The notes under the pieces were generated by a model. It searched no databases, had not been told where the DNA came from, and saw nothing but the letters and a program-made list of their open reading frames with translations. Positions 1 to 7,117 of a stretch of 8,432 bases of DNA are shown in pieces. Position 1 is the first letter of the stretch. Each line of letters begins with the position of its first letter. This stretch comes from Bacilli bacterium (GTDB lineage Bacteria > Bacillota_I > Bacilli_A > RFN20 > CAG-288): NCBI GenBank assembly GCA_900769965.1, contig CAAGIQ010000200.1, forward strand, positions 1 through 8,432, given 5' to 3'. Both the position numbers and the translations under genes were made by a program.

Positions 1-813
1 AACCACGATCCTTCTGGAGAAGACTCCGATGGTTTTGCATGTAAGTTAACAACTGGATATGGCAATGTTTTCGATGGATGTATCGCTTATAACAATGTCG
101 ATGATGGCTGGGATTTATATGCTAAAGGTGAAACTGGTCCTATTGGTCCAGTTACATTAAAAAATTGTGTAGCTTTCAATAACGGTATTACCTCAAAAGG
201 GGTCGGTACTTCTAATTCCGATGGTAACGGATTTAAGTTAGGTGGCGAAACTATCGCGGTCCAACACGTAGTTGAAAACTGTATCGCTTTTAATAACTTA
301 GCTTGTGGATTTACCGACAACTCTAATCCAGGTACTATCAAGATGACTAAATGTACTTCTTATAACAACGGAGTTAGAGATGCTGATGCTAATAACTACG
401 AGATGTGTAGAGATGAACAAACTTCTCAAAATTACTTTAGCGACTTACTTTCCTATTGCTCTGGTGAAGTTACTAATCCAATTGATAATTCTACTTCTAT
501 TGCTAACAGTAAAGATGAATATAAAGGAACTGTTGAACACTCGGTATTCTATAGAGGTTTAACGATGTTGAAGTTTGATGAAATTCAACCATGCGATTAC
601 ACTGTTGAGTCTTTAAGTGGAACGATATTAGAAACAGAGGATACACCTTTCGTTTCAGTTGAGGTTCCAAATAACCAATTAGATTTACATGAATTATTGA
701 GAAATGAAGATGGATCAGTTAATTTAGGAGACTTCCTTAAAGTTAAAGAAGGAACAATCTTTGCGACGATGGGCACAAATAATGGACCGATCGGAGCTTC
801 TTTACATAATTAG
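1..813 (+). CDS. Pectate lyase, polysaccharide lyase family 9 (partial, C-terminal 270 residues)
   Basis: The frame is open from base 1 to a TAG at 811-813, so the start and any signal peptide lie upstream of the window. Family 9 lyases cleave polygalacturonate by beta-elimination on a right-handed beta-helix. Visible here: DGFACKL (residues 10-16), NVDDGWDLY (32-40) and GNGFKLGG (75-82). By comparison with the characterised Pel9A/PelL enzymes, Asp10, Asp34, Asp35 and Asp38 match the calcium site and Lys79 the catalytic base; all are present. Repeated coil turns follow (VENCIAFNN, MTKCTSYNN). The end (LRNEDGSVNLGDFLK and on) resembles the usual family C-terminus. It is followed after 14 bases by the next gene, so it is co-transcribed with the surface lipoproteins and the PL1 lyase downstream. 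Family call is firm; endo- versus exo-action cannot be told. Confidence 0.9.
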   Translation, partial: NHDPSGEDSDGFACKLTTGYGNVFDGCIAYNNVDDGWDLYAKGETGPIGPVTLKNCVAFNNGITSKGVGTSNSDGNGFKLGGETIAVQHVVENCIAFNNLACGFTDNSNPGTIKMTKCTSYNNGVRDADANNYEMCRDEQTSQNYFSDLLSYCSGEVTNPIDNSTSIANSKDEYKGTVEHSVFYRGLTMLKFDEIQPCDYTVESLSGTILETEDTPFVSVEVPNNQLDLHELLRNEDGSVNLGDFLKVKEGTIFATMGTNNGPIGASLHN

Positions 814-827
814 AGGAGGTTAGGAAC

Positions 828-3800
828 ATGAAAAAAGGTTTAAAAGTTCTTTCTATCGCAGCTTTAACTCTTCTTTTAGGTAGCTGCACTAATGCAGTTG
901 TTGAAAATCAAATTCAAACTCAAATCAAAAGAGAAGAAGTAAAAGTTAACGAAGAAAATAAGAAGATGTGTGAAGATGCGTTGACTTATATCGATTTAAA
1001 CGTCGATAAGAATCGTATCGTCACGGATTTAAAGTTACCAAGTAGCGGAATGTATAAAACGTTCCTTCAATGGGAATCTTCAAATCCTGAAGTTATTAAG
1101 ATTGTTGCTAACGTTAACGACAATGGACGTACTACATCTTATGATGGAAAAGTAAATAGACAATTAGAAGATGTAAAAGTCACTTTAAAATGTATTGCCA
1201 CTGTCGATGATGATAACGCCTCTTCCGCATATAAAGAGATTGAAGTAACAGTTTTAAAAGCTCCTGAGAATCAACAGAGCAGCATACCTTTAGCTTTTGA
1301 AGAAGATTTCTCATCTTATAAAACCGGTTTAGATCTTTCTGAATACTACTCTTGGAGCATGAATAAATCCGAAGGTGGTAAAGCTAAAATAGTCGAGAAT
1401 TTAGATGGTAACTTCAACGACATGCCTTCAGATAAAGTTCTTAAGATCACTTCGGATAAGTTAGCTTCTGAACTTACTTATACTAAGAAGATTAACGCAG
1501 GAGATAATAAGAGATGCGTTTTAGAAGGTTTATTCTTAGTTGAGGGAAATACAAACGGTATTGTTTTGGAAACGAGAGTTAATTCATCTTCTTCGACAGG
1601 CTTATGTATCTCATCTAAAGGAATTTCATATTTAAAAGACGGAAAAGAAATAGCAGTTGATAACGTCGATTTAAAAGACGGCGTTTGGTATAAATTTAGA
1701 ATTAATTACTCTACAGCTAACGGATATTATTCTATTCAATTATATAATTGGTCTGGTGAGGTTCTTTTTACCAATCTTACTCCAACCTATTCTGAAAGAG
1801 GTGTTTCTTGTTTAGCTGGAAAGATGAACGAGTTTAGAATTAGAGTAAAGAGTGGCTCATCATTTGGAAACACATATCTTTCTTCATTACATTTTGATGC
1901 GTTATCTTCAGGGAATATTCCAGAAAATAGAGGTGAAAATCCAAATAGATCTGAAGGTTTAGGTGAGATATCTAACTATGAAAAAGACATCTTATTACTT
2001 GAAGGTCAAGAAGCTTCTGTTCCTGAATTCGTTGTAAAAAATAGATTTAACGAAGAAGATATCTATGTTAAAGATGTCGATTACACCTTAACTAAAGAAT
2101 CTAATAAAGTAGGTAAAGTACTTACTAACACATTTAAATTTAAGTTACTAGCTACTAACGAGACTAAGGAAGTTATTCAAACTGTCTACTATGACGAAGT
2201 TGAAAACACTGCTGATATCTCCGATTTTAAAGTTAGCTATGTCAAAGCTTTAAAAACTTCTGCTGGCGCTTCTACTTCTTTAGGTAAGATTACTATTTCT
2301 GGTAAAGTTATTAGAAAAGATGCTACTATTCATTACTTAGTTTTAACTAAAGGAAGTACAGCTCCTTCTATAGATAACGTCATTAATCCTTCCTCTTCTT
2401 TAAGTGGATATGTGGTTTCAGGAAGCGTTAATCAAACTACAAGAAATATTAATTTTGAAACAGAAGAAGTTAATTTAAACGGTGAATACGATGTCTATGT
2501 CGTATCTTCTAACACTTACGGAAAGAAGATGTATGAATCTAAAGAAGTATCAACATTAGTTAACATATCTTCATGTGAAGATTTCTACGATATGACAAAT
2601 AACATCGATACTAAAGGATCGAAGTTTAGACTTATTAACGATTTAGATTTCTCCAATTACGAATGGAAACACGATGTTAATAACACCTTGAAGTTCGTCG
2701 GTGAATTAGACGGTCAAGGATTTACAATTAGAAACTTACTTATATCTTCTACCGCTCCTAAAGTTGGTATATTCTATCAACTCGGTGGTGTAGTTAAGAA
2801 TATAAACTTTATCGATTGTAAGGTTTTAGGTGCTTCAGATTCGGGTATCGTTGCTTCTAACATGTATGGTGGAAGCATTGAAAACGTCAACTTTACCAAC
2901 TGTGAAGTTAGCCAAGAAGAATCTATAGGTGGAGGCGGAGACGGATATTTCGGTATCGCTGTCGGTAGAAATAGAGGAGATGGTTCTTCTCACGCTTTTG
3001 CTAATATCAATATTATTAACGCAAAAATTAACGCTCCTAAATATATAGGATTATTAACCGCTGGTATTGAAAAAGGTGTTACCTGTTCTATCAACAATAT
3101 TACTGCTGATGGAAAAGTTAAAACCGAAGGCGCGGCAATAGGTTTAATCGGCCGTAATAGAGGTACTACAACCTTGAAAAACGGTATCGTTTTCTTACAT
3201 ATTGCTTATGCTAAGAAAGAAATTGGTATCGTTGCTGGCCACAATAAAGAAGGTGGAAAACTTATAGTTGATAACTTCTTAGGTGATTTAACTATTGATG
3301 GAATCACTCAAGTCAACTATTTTAACGACTTTATCGGATCTCATGATGCTTCGACTTCTTCATATAATGCCACTAGAGTATATTTCATGAATGAAGATTA
3401 CTCCCATATTTCTGAATCTATCTCTCCAGATGTTAAAGCGATAAGTTTAGGTACTAAAGTTGATAAGCCATTTGACGATGACTTTAATAAGCGCTGGTTT
3501 GAAGAAAACTGCGAATTAGGTGATTTAGATGTTTCGACTATTTTCGTTTACGATGAAACTATCTCTAGACCTATAGTTATGCTTCGCGATGCTTCTACTT
3601 TCGAATTTAGCGCCAGTTACATCAACAGCTTTATCGATGAGATAAAAGACTACTTTACCGTTAAGAATCACTACTACATCTTAAAAGCTTTATATCTTTT
3701 AGACTATGTCAAAGAGAGTGAAAGAGTTGAAGTAAAAGAAGACAAACTTATGAAAGCTAAAGAGTTATATGAAAGCGTTATGGGCGAGATTAGAGATGCT

Positions 3801-3830
3801 TCTTCCTCGCTTGGTGGAGCTTTCAATTAA
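828..3830 (+). CDS. Large modular surface lipoprotein with Ig-like, jelly-roll-like and GLUG-type beta-helix domains
   Basis: Start ATG 828 is set by AGGAGG at 814-819, eight bases upstream, and by a lipoprotein signal: a KKGLK N-terminus, a hydrophobic core, and lipobox LGSC with Cys20. Approximate layout: 45-145, Ig-like, resembling the atrophied bacterial Ig fold (LQWESSNPEVIKI); 155-360, jelly-roll (LamG/CBM-like) beta-sandwich beginning EEDFSSYKTG; 380-460, Ig-like; 462-580, Fn3-like; 583-860, beta-helix with GLUG-type turns (FRLINDLDFS, FVGELDGQGFTIRNLLI, GIFYQLGGVVKNINFIDC); 925-1000, charged helical tail. I see no lyase, hydrolase or protease active-site motif. Lying between two pectate lyases, it probably binds pectin or other plant polymers at the cell surface; that role is inferred from context. 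The beta-helix could also be an inactive carbohydrate-active fold or an adhesin. Domain borders are by eye. Confidence 0.85.
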   Translation: MKKGLKVLSIAALTLLLGSCTNAVVENQIQTQIKREEVKVNEENKKMCEDALTYIDLNVDKNRIVTDLKLPSSGMYKTFLQWESSNPEVIKIVANVNDNGRTTSYDGKVNRQLEDVKVTLKCIATVDDDNASSAYKEIEVTVLKAPENQQSSIPLAFEEDFSSYKTGLDLSEYYSWSMNKSEGGKAKIVENLDGNFNDMPSDKVLKITSDKLASELTYTKKINAGDNKRCVLEGLFLVEGNTNGIVLETRVNSSSSTGLCISSKGISYLKDGKEIAVDNVDLKDGVWYKFRINYSTANGYYSIQLYNWSGEVLFTNLTPTYSERGVSCLAGKMNEFRIRVKSGSSFGNTYLSSLHFDALSSGNIPENRGENPNRSEGLGEISNYEKDILLLEGQEASVPEFVVKNRFNEEDIYVKDVDYTLTKESNKVGKVLTNTFKFKLLATNETKEVIQTVYYDEVENTADISDFKVSYVKALKTSAGASTSLGKITISGKVIRKDATIHYLVLTKGSTAPSIDNVINPSSSLSGYVVSGSVNQTTRNINFETEEVNLNGEYDVYVVSSNTYGKKMYESKEVSTLVNISSCEDFYDMTNNIDTKGSKFRLINDLDFSNYEWKHDVNNTLKFVGELDGQGFTIRNLLISSTAPKVGIFYQLGGVVKNINFIDCKVLGASDSGIVASNMYGGSIENVNFTNCEVSQEESIGGGGDGYFGIAVGRNRGDGSSHAFANINIINAKINAPKYIGLLTAGIEKGVTCSINNITADGKVKTEGAAIGLIGRNRGTTTLKNGIVFLHIAYAKKEIGIVAGHNKEGGKLIVDNFLGDLTIDGITQVNYFNDFIGSHDASTSSYNATRVYFMNEDYSHISESISPDVKAISLGTKVDKPFDDDFNKRWFEENCELGDLDVSTIFVYDETISRPIVMLRDASTFEFSASYINSFIDEIKDYFTVKNHYYILKALYLLDYVKESERVEVKEDKLMKAKELYESVMGEIRDASSSLGGAFN

Positions 3831-3844
3831 GGAGGAAATAAACG

Positions 3845-4576
3845 ATGAAAAGATATGTTGTTTTACCTTTATTAGCAACTTGTTTATTAGTTTCATGTAA
3901 CGGAGAAACTACCTCTAGTCCTTCTTTAAATACTTCTGATATCACCTCATCAGTAACGTCATCTGATATTTCTTCTGAAGCACCAACTTCCGCTATATTA
4001 AACGAGGAAGAATGCAAGAAACATCTTAAAGAAGATAAAGTGGTTGCTCCTGAAGTTAGCCATCTTGTTAGCGTTACAAAAGAAGGTGAAGTTCTTCTTT
4101 ATTACTACGTAAGAATTAGAGTTGATATGGAGAATATGATTTATAATAAATCGGGTTATACAATCTCTTATAACTCCATTGATCACGATGTTTCCGCTTA
4201 TAGAGAAGAGTTTGAAGAGTACCGTACTGCTGAGAAGACATACACCAAAGGAAATGATGGTAAGTTCTCTGTTAAAAAGGAATCTAATACCATCAAACTT
4301 GTCGAGTTAAATTACGACTTAAGCAAAGTAAATCCTACTTCGGTTTCTGGAGATGATTTTAAGTATGAAATTAATGGAACAATTGAAGATGGTAAGGGTT
4401 TCTTTAAAGATCAAGAAAATTCAACTTATTCGGAGATAAGCTTTAAAAGCAGTCATTTCAGCGAAGATTTTAACATCGAAGAAATGAATCTTGCTTACGA
4501 TAAAAACGGATTGAAGTTTACTGAAAAGTTAACTTTCTCTTATTCGCCGGTTACTCTTTCGGTTAAAGATTTGTAA
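3845..4576 (+). CDS. Putative lipoprotein of unknown function
   Basis: The 243-residue product starts with MKRYVV, a short hydrophobic core and lipobox LVSC (Cys18), so it should be lipid-anchored on the outer face of the membrane. Residues 20-50 are a Ser/Thr-rich spacer (TSSVTSSDISSEAPTS). The rest (about 55-243) has alternating short hydrophobic and charged stretches that suggest a mostly beta fold, with EVLLYYYVRIRVDME near 82-96 and KLTFSYSPVTLSV at the end. I do not recognise a family and see no catalytic motif. AAGGAGG (3829-3835) overlaps the stop codon of the upstream gene, nine bases before the ATG, and the stop is one base from the next start, so it is tightly embedded in the pectin operon. 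An accessory role in substrate binding or lyase assembly is a guess from position only. Confidence 0.8.
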   Translation: MKRYVVLPLLATCLLVSCNGETTSSPSLNTSDITSSVTSSDISSEAPTSAILNEEECKKHLKEDKVVAPEVSHLVSVTKEGEVLLYYYVRIRVDMENMIYNKSGYTISYNSIDHDVSAYREEFEEYRTAEKTYTKGNDGKFSVKKESNTIKLVELNYDLSKVNPTSVSGDDFKYEINGTIEDGKGFFKDQENSTYSEISFKSSHFSEDFNIEEMNLAYDKNGLKFTEKLTFSYSPVTLSVKDL

Positions 4577-4577
4577 C

Positions 4578-6197
4578 ATGAAGAAAAGATTACTATTAAC
4601 TGTTGTTACCTTATTGTTATCATCTTGTTCAATTAGTATTAGTTCTAATTCGTCTTTTACGTCGTCTTCTTTCGAAGAGGTTACTTCTAATTCTTTTGTT
4701 AGTTCAAGTGAATCTAGTTCTAGCGAAAACTATTCGCAAAGTAGTGTTGATTCTTCTAATATACCATCTTCTAGTGTAGAAACTTCTTCTACGAGTTCAT
4801 CTTCTATAGAAGTAACAGATTTAAAAGAATATAACTTAGAAGGTTTCGCTTCTTCTTTAGTAACTTCAAAAGACACTTTAAAAGTTATAGAGGTTAGAAA
4901 TGCTAAAGAGTTTTCCGCTGCGTTAAATAACAACAAGAAAAATGTGGTTATCGATATCAAAGAAGATTTAAAGCTCGGATATGAAGAGGTTAAAAATGAA
5001 TTTGGAACATTAGCAAAAATTACTGCTGCTAAAACTCCAGTCCAACATCCTATATTAAAAGAAACTGGAGTTAGCAAGATAGGTGTTGAAGATAGAGAGA
5101 ATATCGCTATTATTTCAACGAATGGAAGTTCTATTAAGCACGCTTGCTTCAACATTAAAAGATGTAAGAATGTCATAGTTAGAAACATCGAGTTTAACGA
5201 GCTTTGGGAATGGGATGATGTAAAAGATAATTCAGGAAATAAACCTGGAGATTACGACAGAAACGACTGGGATTATGTTACTGTTAGCGATTCTGAAGGA
5301 GTGTGGATCGATCACTGCACCTTCCATAAAGCGTATGATGGTCTTATCGATATGAAGGTTAATTCCTCTTCTTCAAGTTGCAAGGGACTTACTATTAGTT
5401 ATTGTAAATTTTTAGATGGTCAAGATGATCCTTTTGTGAAAGCACAATTCGATGATCTTGAAAGAAGATATCAAGAAGATAAGAATAACACTGATGATTA
5501 TCAATTCTATGCTACATGTAGGAATAAAGGGTTAAGTAAAGATCAGATACAATTGATTTCTACACCTATTAAAAAAGGTCATCTAGTTGGTTCTACCGAT
5601 AATACTAGCTATGTTGAAGCTCACAAGGGTTTAAGTATAACTATAGCAAACTGTTACTACCGAGGACTATGCGATAGATTACCCCGTTTAAGAGGAGGAA
5701 ACGCTCATATCTATAACGTTATCGATGATGCGACTAACGTAGCTAGAGCAGCAGCAATCTCTATTCCAAGTTCGATTAATTCAACAAAGTATTCCACTGG
5801 AAAAGAAGGGCATCTAGGTGTAACTAGACAAGCGATCGTTACAACTAATGATGGAAATATTTTAGTGGACAACACCATATTTAAAGGAGTTGGAATCTTG
5901 GTAAAGAATAAGCAGAGCTCAAGTATATCAAAAGGAGCTTATCTATTCTCTAACTGCAAAGATATCGTTTTAGATTCTTCTTTCAATGTTAAAAGCCAAG
6001 CGATATTTACTACAGATGGAACTGATTCTTCCTATTCTAGAGGTAAAGGAAACGAAAGTTCTTTACCTTTTGATGAAGGAAGAAAAGCTAACTTCAACTA
6101 CGAATACACTTTAAAAAATGTCGATGAATTAAGCTATGATGTCGGAGTTAATAAGACTTTAAGCGAGATTATCGATTTAAGAAAAGTCAGTTATTGA
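4578..6197 (+). CDS. Pectate lyase lipoprotein, polysaccharide lyase family 1
   Basis: The 539-residue product begins with a lipoprotein signal (lipobox LSSC, Cys17), then a serine-rich linker (about 18-79) that would hold the enzyme off the cell surface. The family 1 beta-helix follows, with its hallmarks: WDYVTV (231-236), VWIDHCTF (242-249), DGLIDMK (254-260), LTISYCKF (271-278), HLVGSTDN (335-342), and RLPRLRGGNAHIYN (367-380), which carries the RxPxxR catalytic signature (Arg367, Arg372). Asp232, Asp254 and Asp258 match the calcium ligands of Bacillus-type pectate lyases. It should cut polygalacturonate with calcium by beta-elimination. About 50 extra residues (281-334) sit between strands that are usually close. 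The ATG is one base after the previous stop with no good ribosome site, so translational coupling is likely. The stop is TGA, with an in-frame TAA at 6204. Confidence 0.93.
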   Translation: MKKRLLLTVVTLLLSSCSISISSNSSFTSSSFEEVTSNSFVSSSESSSSENYSQSSVDSSNIPSSSVETSSTSSSSIEVTDLKEYNLEGFASSLVTSKDTLKVIEVRNAKEFSAALNNNKKNVVIDIKEDLKLGYEEVKNEFGTLAKITAAKTPVQHPILKETGVSKIGVEDRENIAIISTNGSSIKHACFNIKRCKNVIVRNIEFNELWEWDDVKDNSGNKPGDYDRNDWDYVTVSDSEGVWIDHCTFHKAYDGLIDMKVNSSSSSCKGLTISYCKFLDGQDDPFVKAQFDDLERRYQEDKNNTDDYQFYATCRNKGLSKDQIQLISTPIKKGHLVGSTDNTSYVEAHKGLSITIANCYYRGLCDRLPRLRGGNAHIYNVIDDATNVARAAAISIPSSINSTKYSTGKEGHLGVTRQAIVTTNDGNILVDNTIFKGVGILVKNKQSSSISKGAYLFSNCKDIVLDSSFNVKSQAIFTTDGTDSSYSRGKGNESSLPFDEGRKANFNYEYTLKNVDELSYDVGVNKTLSEIIDLRKVSY

Positions 6198-6217
6198 TAT
6201 AGTTAATCGTTGTTTTC

Positions 6218-6258
6218 AAATACTATCACCCTTGTTTTGTGGACGGTAGTATTTTTTT
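6218..6258 (+). terminator. Rho-independent terminator of the pectin operon
   Basis: Arms 6218-6231 and 6241-6254 pair (AAATACTA with TAGTATTT, then a T-G and a C-G pair, a two-base mismatch, and two C-G pairs) around a nine-base loop. A run of seven T follows at 6252-6258. It lies 21 bases after the PL1 stop and closes the unit. Confidence 0.85.
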
Positions 6259-6338
6259 AAATAAACCTTCGTGTATAAAAGCGTATTTTTCATACTTTAT
6301 AAGAAGATAAAAAGTTAGCGTTTTCAGCGTTGATAATA

Positions 6339-6367
6339 TTGTTAATGAACTAATTTATACCTATAAT
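6339..6367 (+). promoter_or_regulatory. Sigma-70-type promoter for the membrane protein gene
   Basis: TTGTTA (6339-6344, four of six matches to TTGACA) and a perfect TATAAT (6362-6367) are separated by 17 bases. Transcription would start near 6374, just ahead of the GGAGG at 6378-6382, giving a leader of about 16 bases. It follows the operon terminator, so this gene is probably expressed independently of the pectin genes. No operator or riboswitch is apparent in the gap at 6259-6338. Confidence 0.65.
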
Positions 6368-6389
6368 AAATCATGTTGGAGGTGTTATT

Positions 6390-6956
6390 ATGGCTCAGAA
6401 AAAACATATTAATTACGCTAGAGTCATGTTCTATTTAGCAGGACTTATTTTAGTTATCAAATTCTTGATGGAAGGTGGAGTTCCTTCTCCTTCAAGTGAC
6501 ATTCTTAAGTTTATTGTTGGATTATTTACATTGATCGTAGTTGTTGGCTTCTATTGCTTCTTCTTGTTCGGTGCTAAAGGTTGCACAGGTACTATTAGAG
6601 CTTTAGCTCCTTGTGTACTTTTACTTGTACTCTATGGAAGATACTCGATTACTTTCGGCAATGCTAATGTCGATAAATACTTAATCGGTATCGCTGATAT
6701 GGCGTGGACCTTACTCATCATCTGTGGATTTGTTAATCTTTTTGTTAAACAGAAGATATTAACTTATGTCTTCTCTTATTCAAGTTTAGTTTACGCCGCG
6801 TTTGTTTTTGTCTCCTATATCGTTATGTTGACTATAACTTTGGTTAACGGCGGAAATTTCTCGTTAAATAACATGATTATTACCGTTATGTTAGTCTGTT
6901 CGTTGCTCTTAGTTGGCTTTGGCTCTTTAAGAGTTGCTAAAAGACAAGAGTGGTAA
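6390..6956 (+). CDS. Hypothetical multi-pass membrane protein
   Basis: The 188-residue product has about six hydrophobic segments, near residues 9-27, 38-60, 69-88, 98-118, 128-151 and 159-180. It has a basic N-terminus (MAQKKH) and a basic C-terminal tail (RVAKRQEW), which would place both ends in the cytoplasm if there are six helices. No charged pair, transport signature, enzyme motif or known family is recognised. GGAGG at 6378-6382, seven bases before the ATG, fixes the start. It has its own promoter and terminator, so it looks monocistronic. Base and codon use resemble the pectin genes, so it appears to be a resident gene and not part of the insertion sequence. Function is unknown; nothing but proximity ties it to pectin use. 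Confidence 0.8.
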   Translation: MAQKKHINYARVMFYLAGLILVIKFLMEGGVPSPSSDILKFIVGLFTLIVVVGFYCFFLFGAKGCTGTIRALAPCVLLLVLYGRYSITFGNANVDKYLIGIADMAWTLLIICGFVNLFVKQKILTYVFSYSSLVYAAFVFVSYIVMLTITLVNGGNFSLNNMIITVMLVCSLLLVGFGSLRVAKRQEW

Positions 6957-6978
6957 CATTTACTAATCTTTATCATCT

Positions 6979-7007
6979 AAACGCGGCTAATATATGGTTG
7001 CGTTTTT
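6979..7007 (+). terminator. Rho-independent terminator after the membrane protein gene
   Basis: AAACGCGGCT (6979-6988) pairs with GGTTGCGTTT (6996-7005), including G-T wobbles, around a seven-base loop. The T run is at 7003-7007. It begins 23 bases after the stop at 6956. A further six-base match (TTTATC 6969-6974 with GATAAA 7015-7020) brackets it and is probably incidental. Confidence 0.75.
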
Positions 7008-7070
7008 CGTTTGAGATAAAAAATTATGTATAGAAAGATGATTTTTGGACAAAAAAGTAAATTTTGTAAA

Positions 7071-7096
7071 AAATCCAAAACAGCACAGTGTTGGTG
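7071..7096 (+). repeat. Terminal inverted repeat, transposase 3' side
   Basis: Exact reverse complement of 8234-8259 over 26 bases. Matching stops on both sides: 7070 A would need T at 8260 but finds A, and 7097 A would need T at 8233 but finds A. The core CACAGTG (7084-7090) is echoed in inverted form at 7111-7117. Confidence 0.95.
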
Positions 7097-7117
7097 AAAT
7101 ATCCTTTAATCACTGTG
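7077..7117 (-). terminator. Possible transcription terminator of the transposase within the terminal repeat
   Basis: On the minus strand, CACAGTG (7117-7111), inside the last codons of the transposase, can pair with CACTGTG (7090-7084) in the terminal repeat, with the stop codon in the 20-base loop. CTGTTTT follows. The stem is only seven pairs and the T run is poor, so this is tentative. Confidence 0.3.

Noticed and set aside
87..341. Minus-strand open frame opposite the PL9 lyase
   Set aside because: It lies antisense to a clear catalytic domain, has no ribosome site or domain, and reflects the codon bias of the real gene.
380..562. Short plus-strand frame inside the PL9 gene
   Set aside because: It overlaps the lyase in another frame and has low-complexity Leu/Ile content and no start signals.
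3823..4186. Two minus-strand frames opposite the 243-residue lipoprotein
   Set aside because: Antisense shadows with no ribosome site and no recognisable motifs.
4730..5188. 152-codon minus-strand frame opposite the PL1 lyase
   Set aside because: Antisense to the serine-rich linker and lyase domain; its composition is explained by reverse reading of Ser/Glu/Lys codons.
6278..6298. Small inverted repeat (GTAT/ATAC) between the operon terminator and the next promoter
   Set aside because: Only four clean pairs in AT-rich sequence, with no adjacent T run or regulatory context.
7043..7080. TTTTGGA (7043-7049) inverted against TCCAAAA at the outer part of the left terminal repeat, as a second insertion-sequence end
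   Set aside because: Only seven AT-rich bases match and the similarity stops there; chance is enough to explain it.
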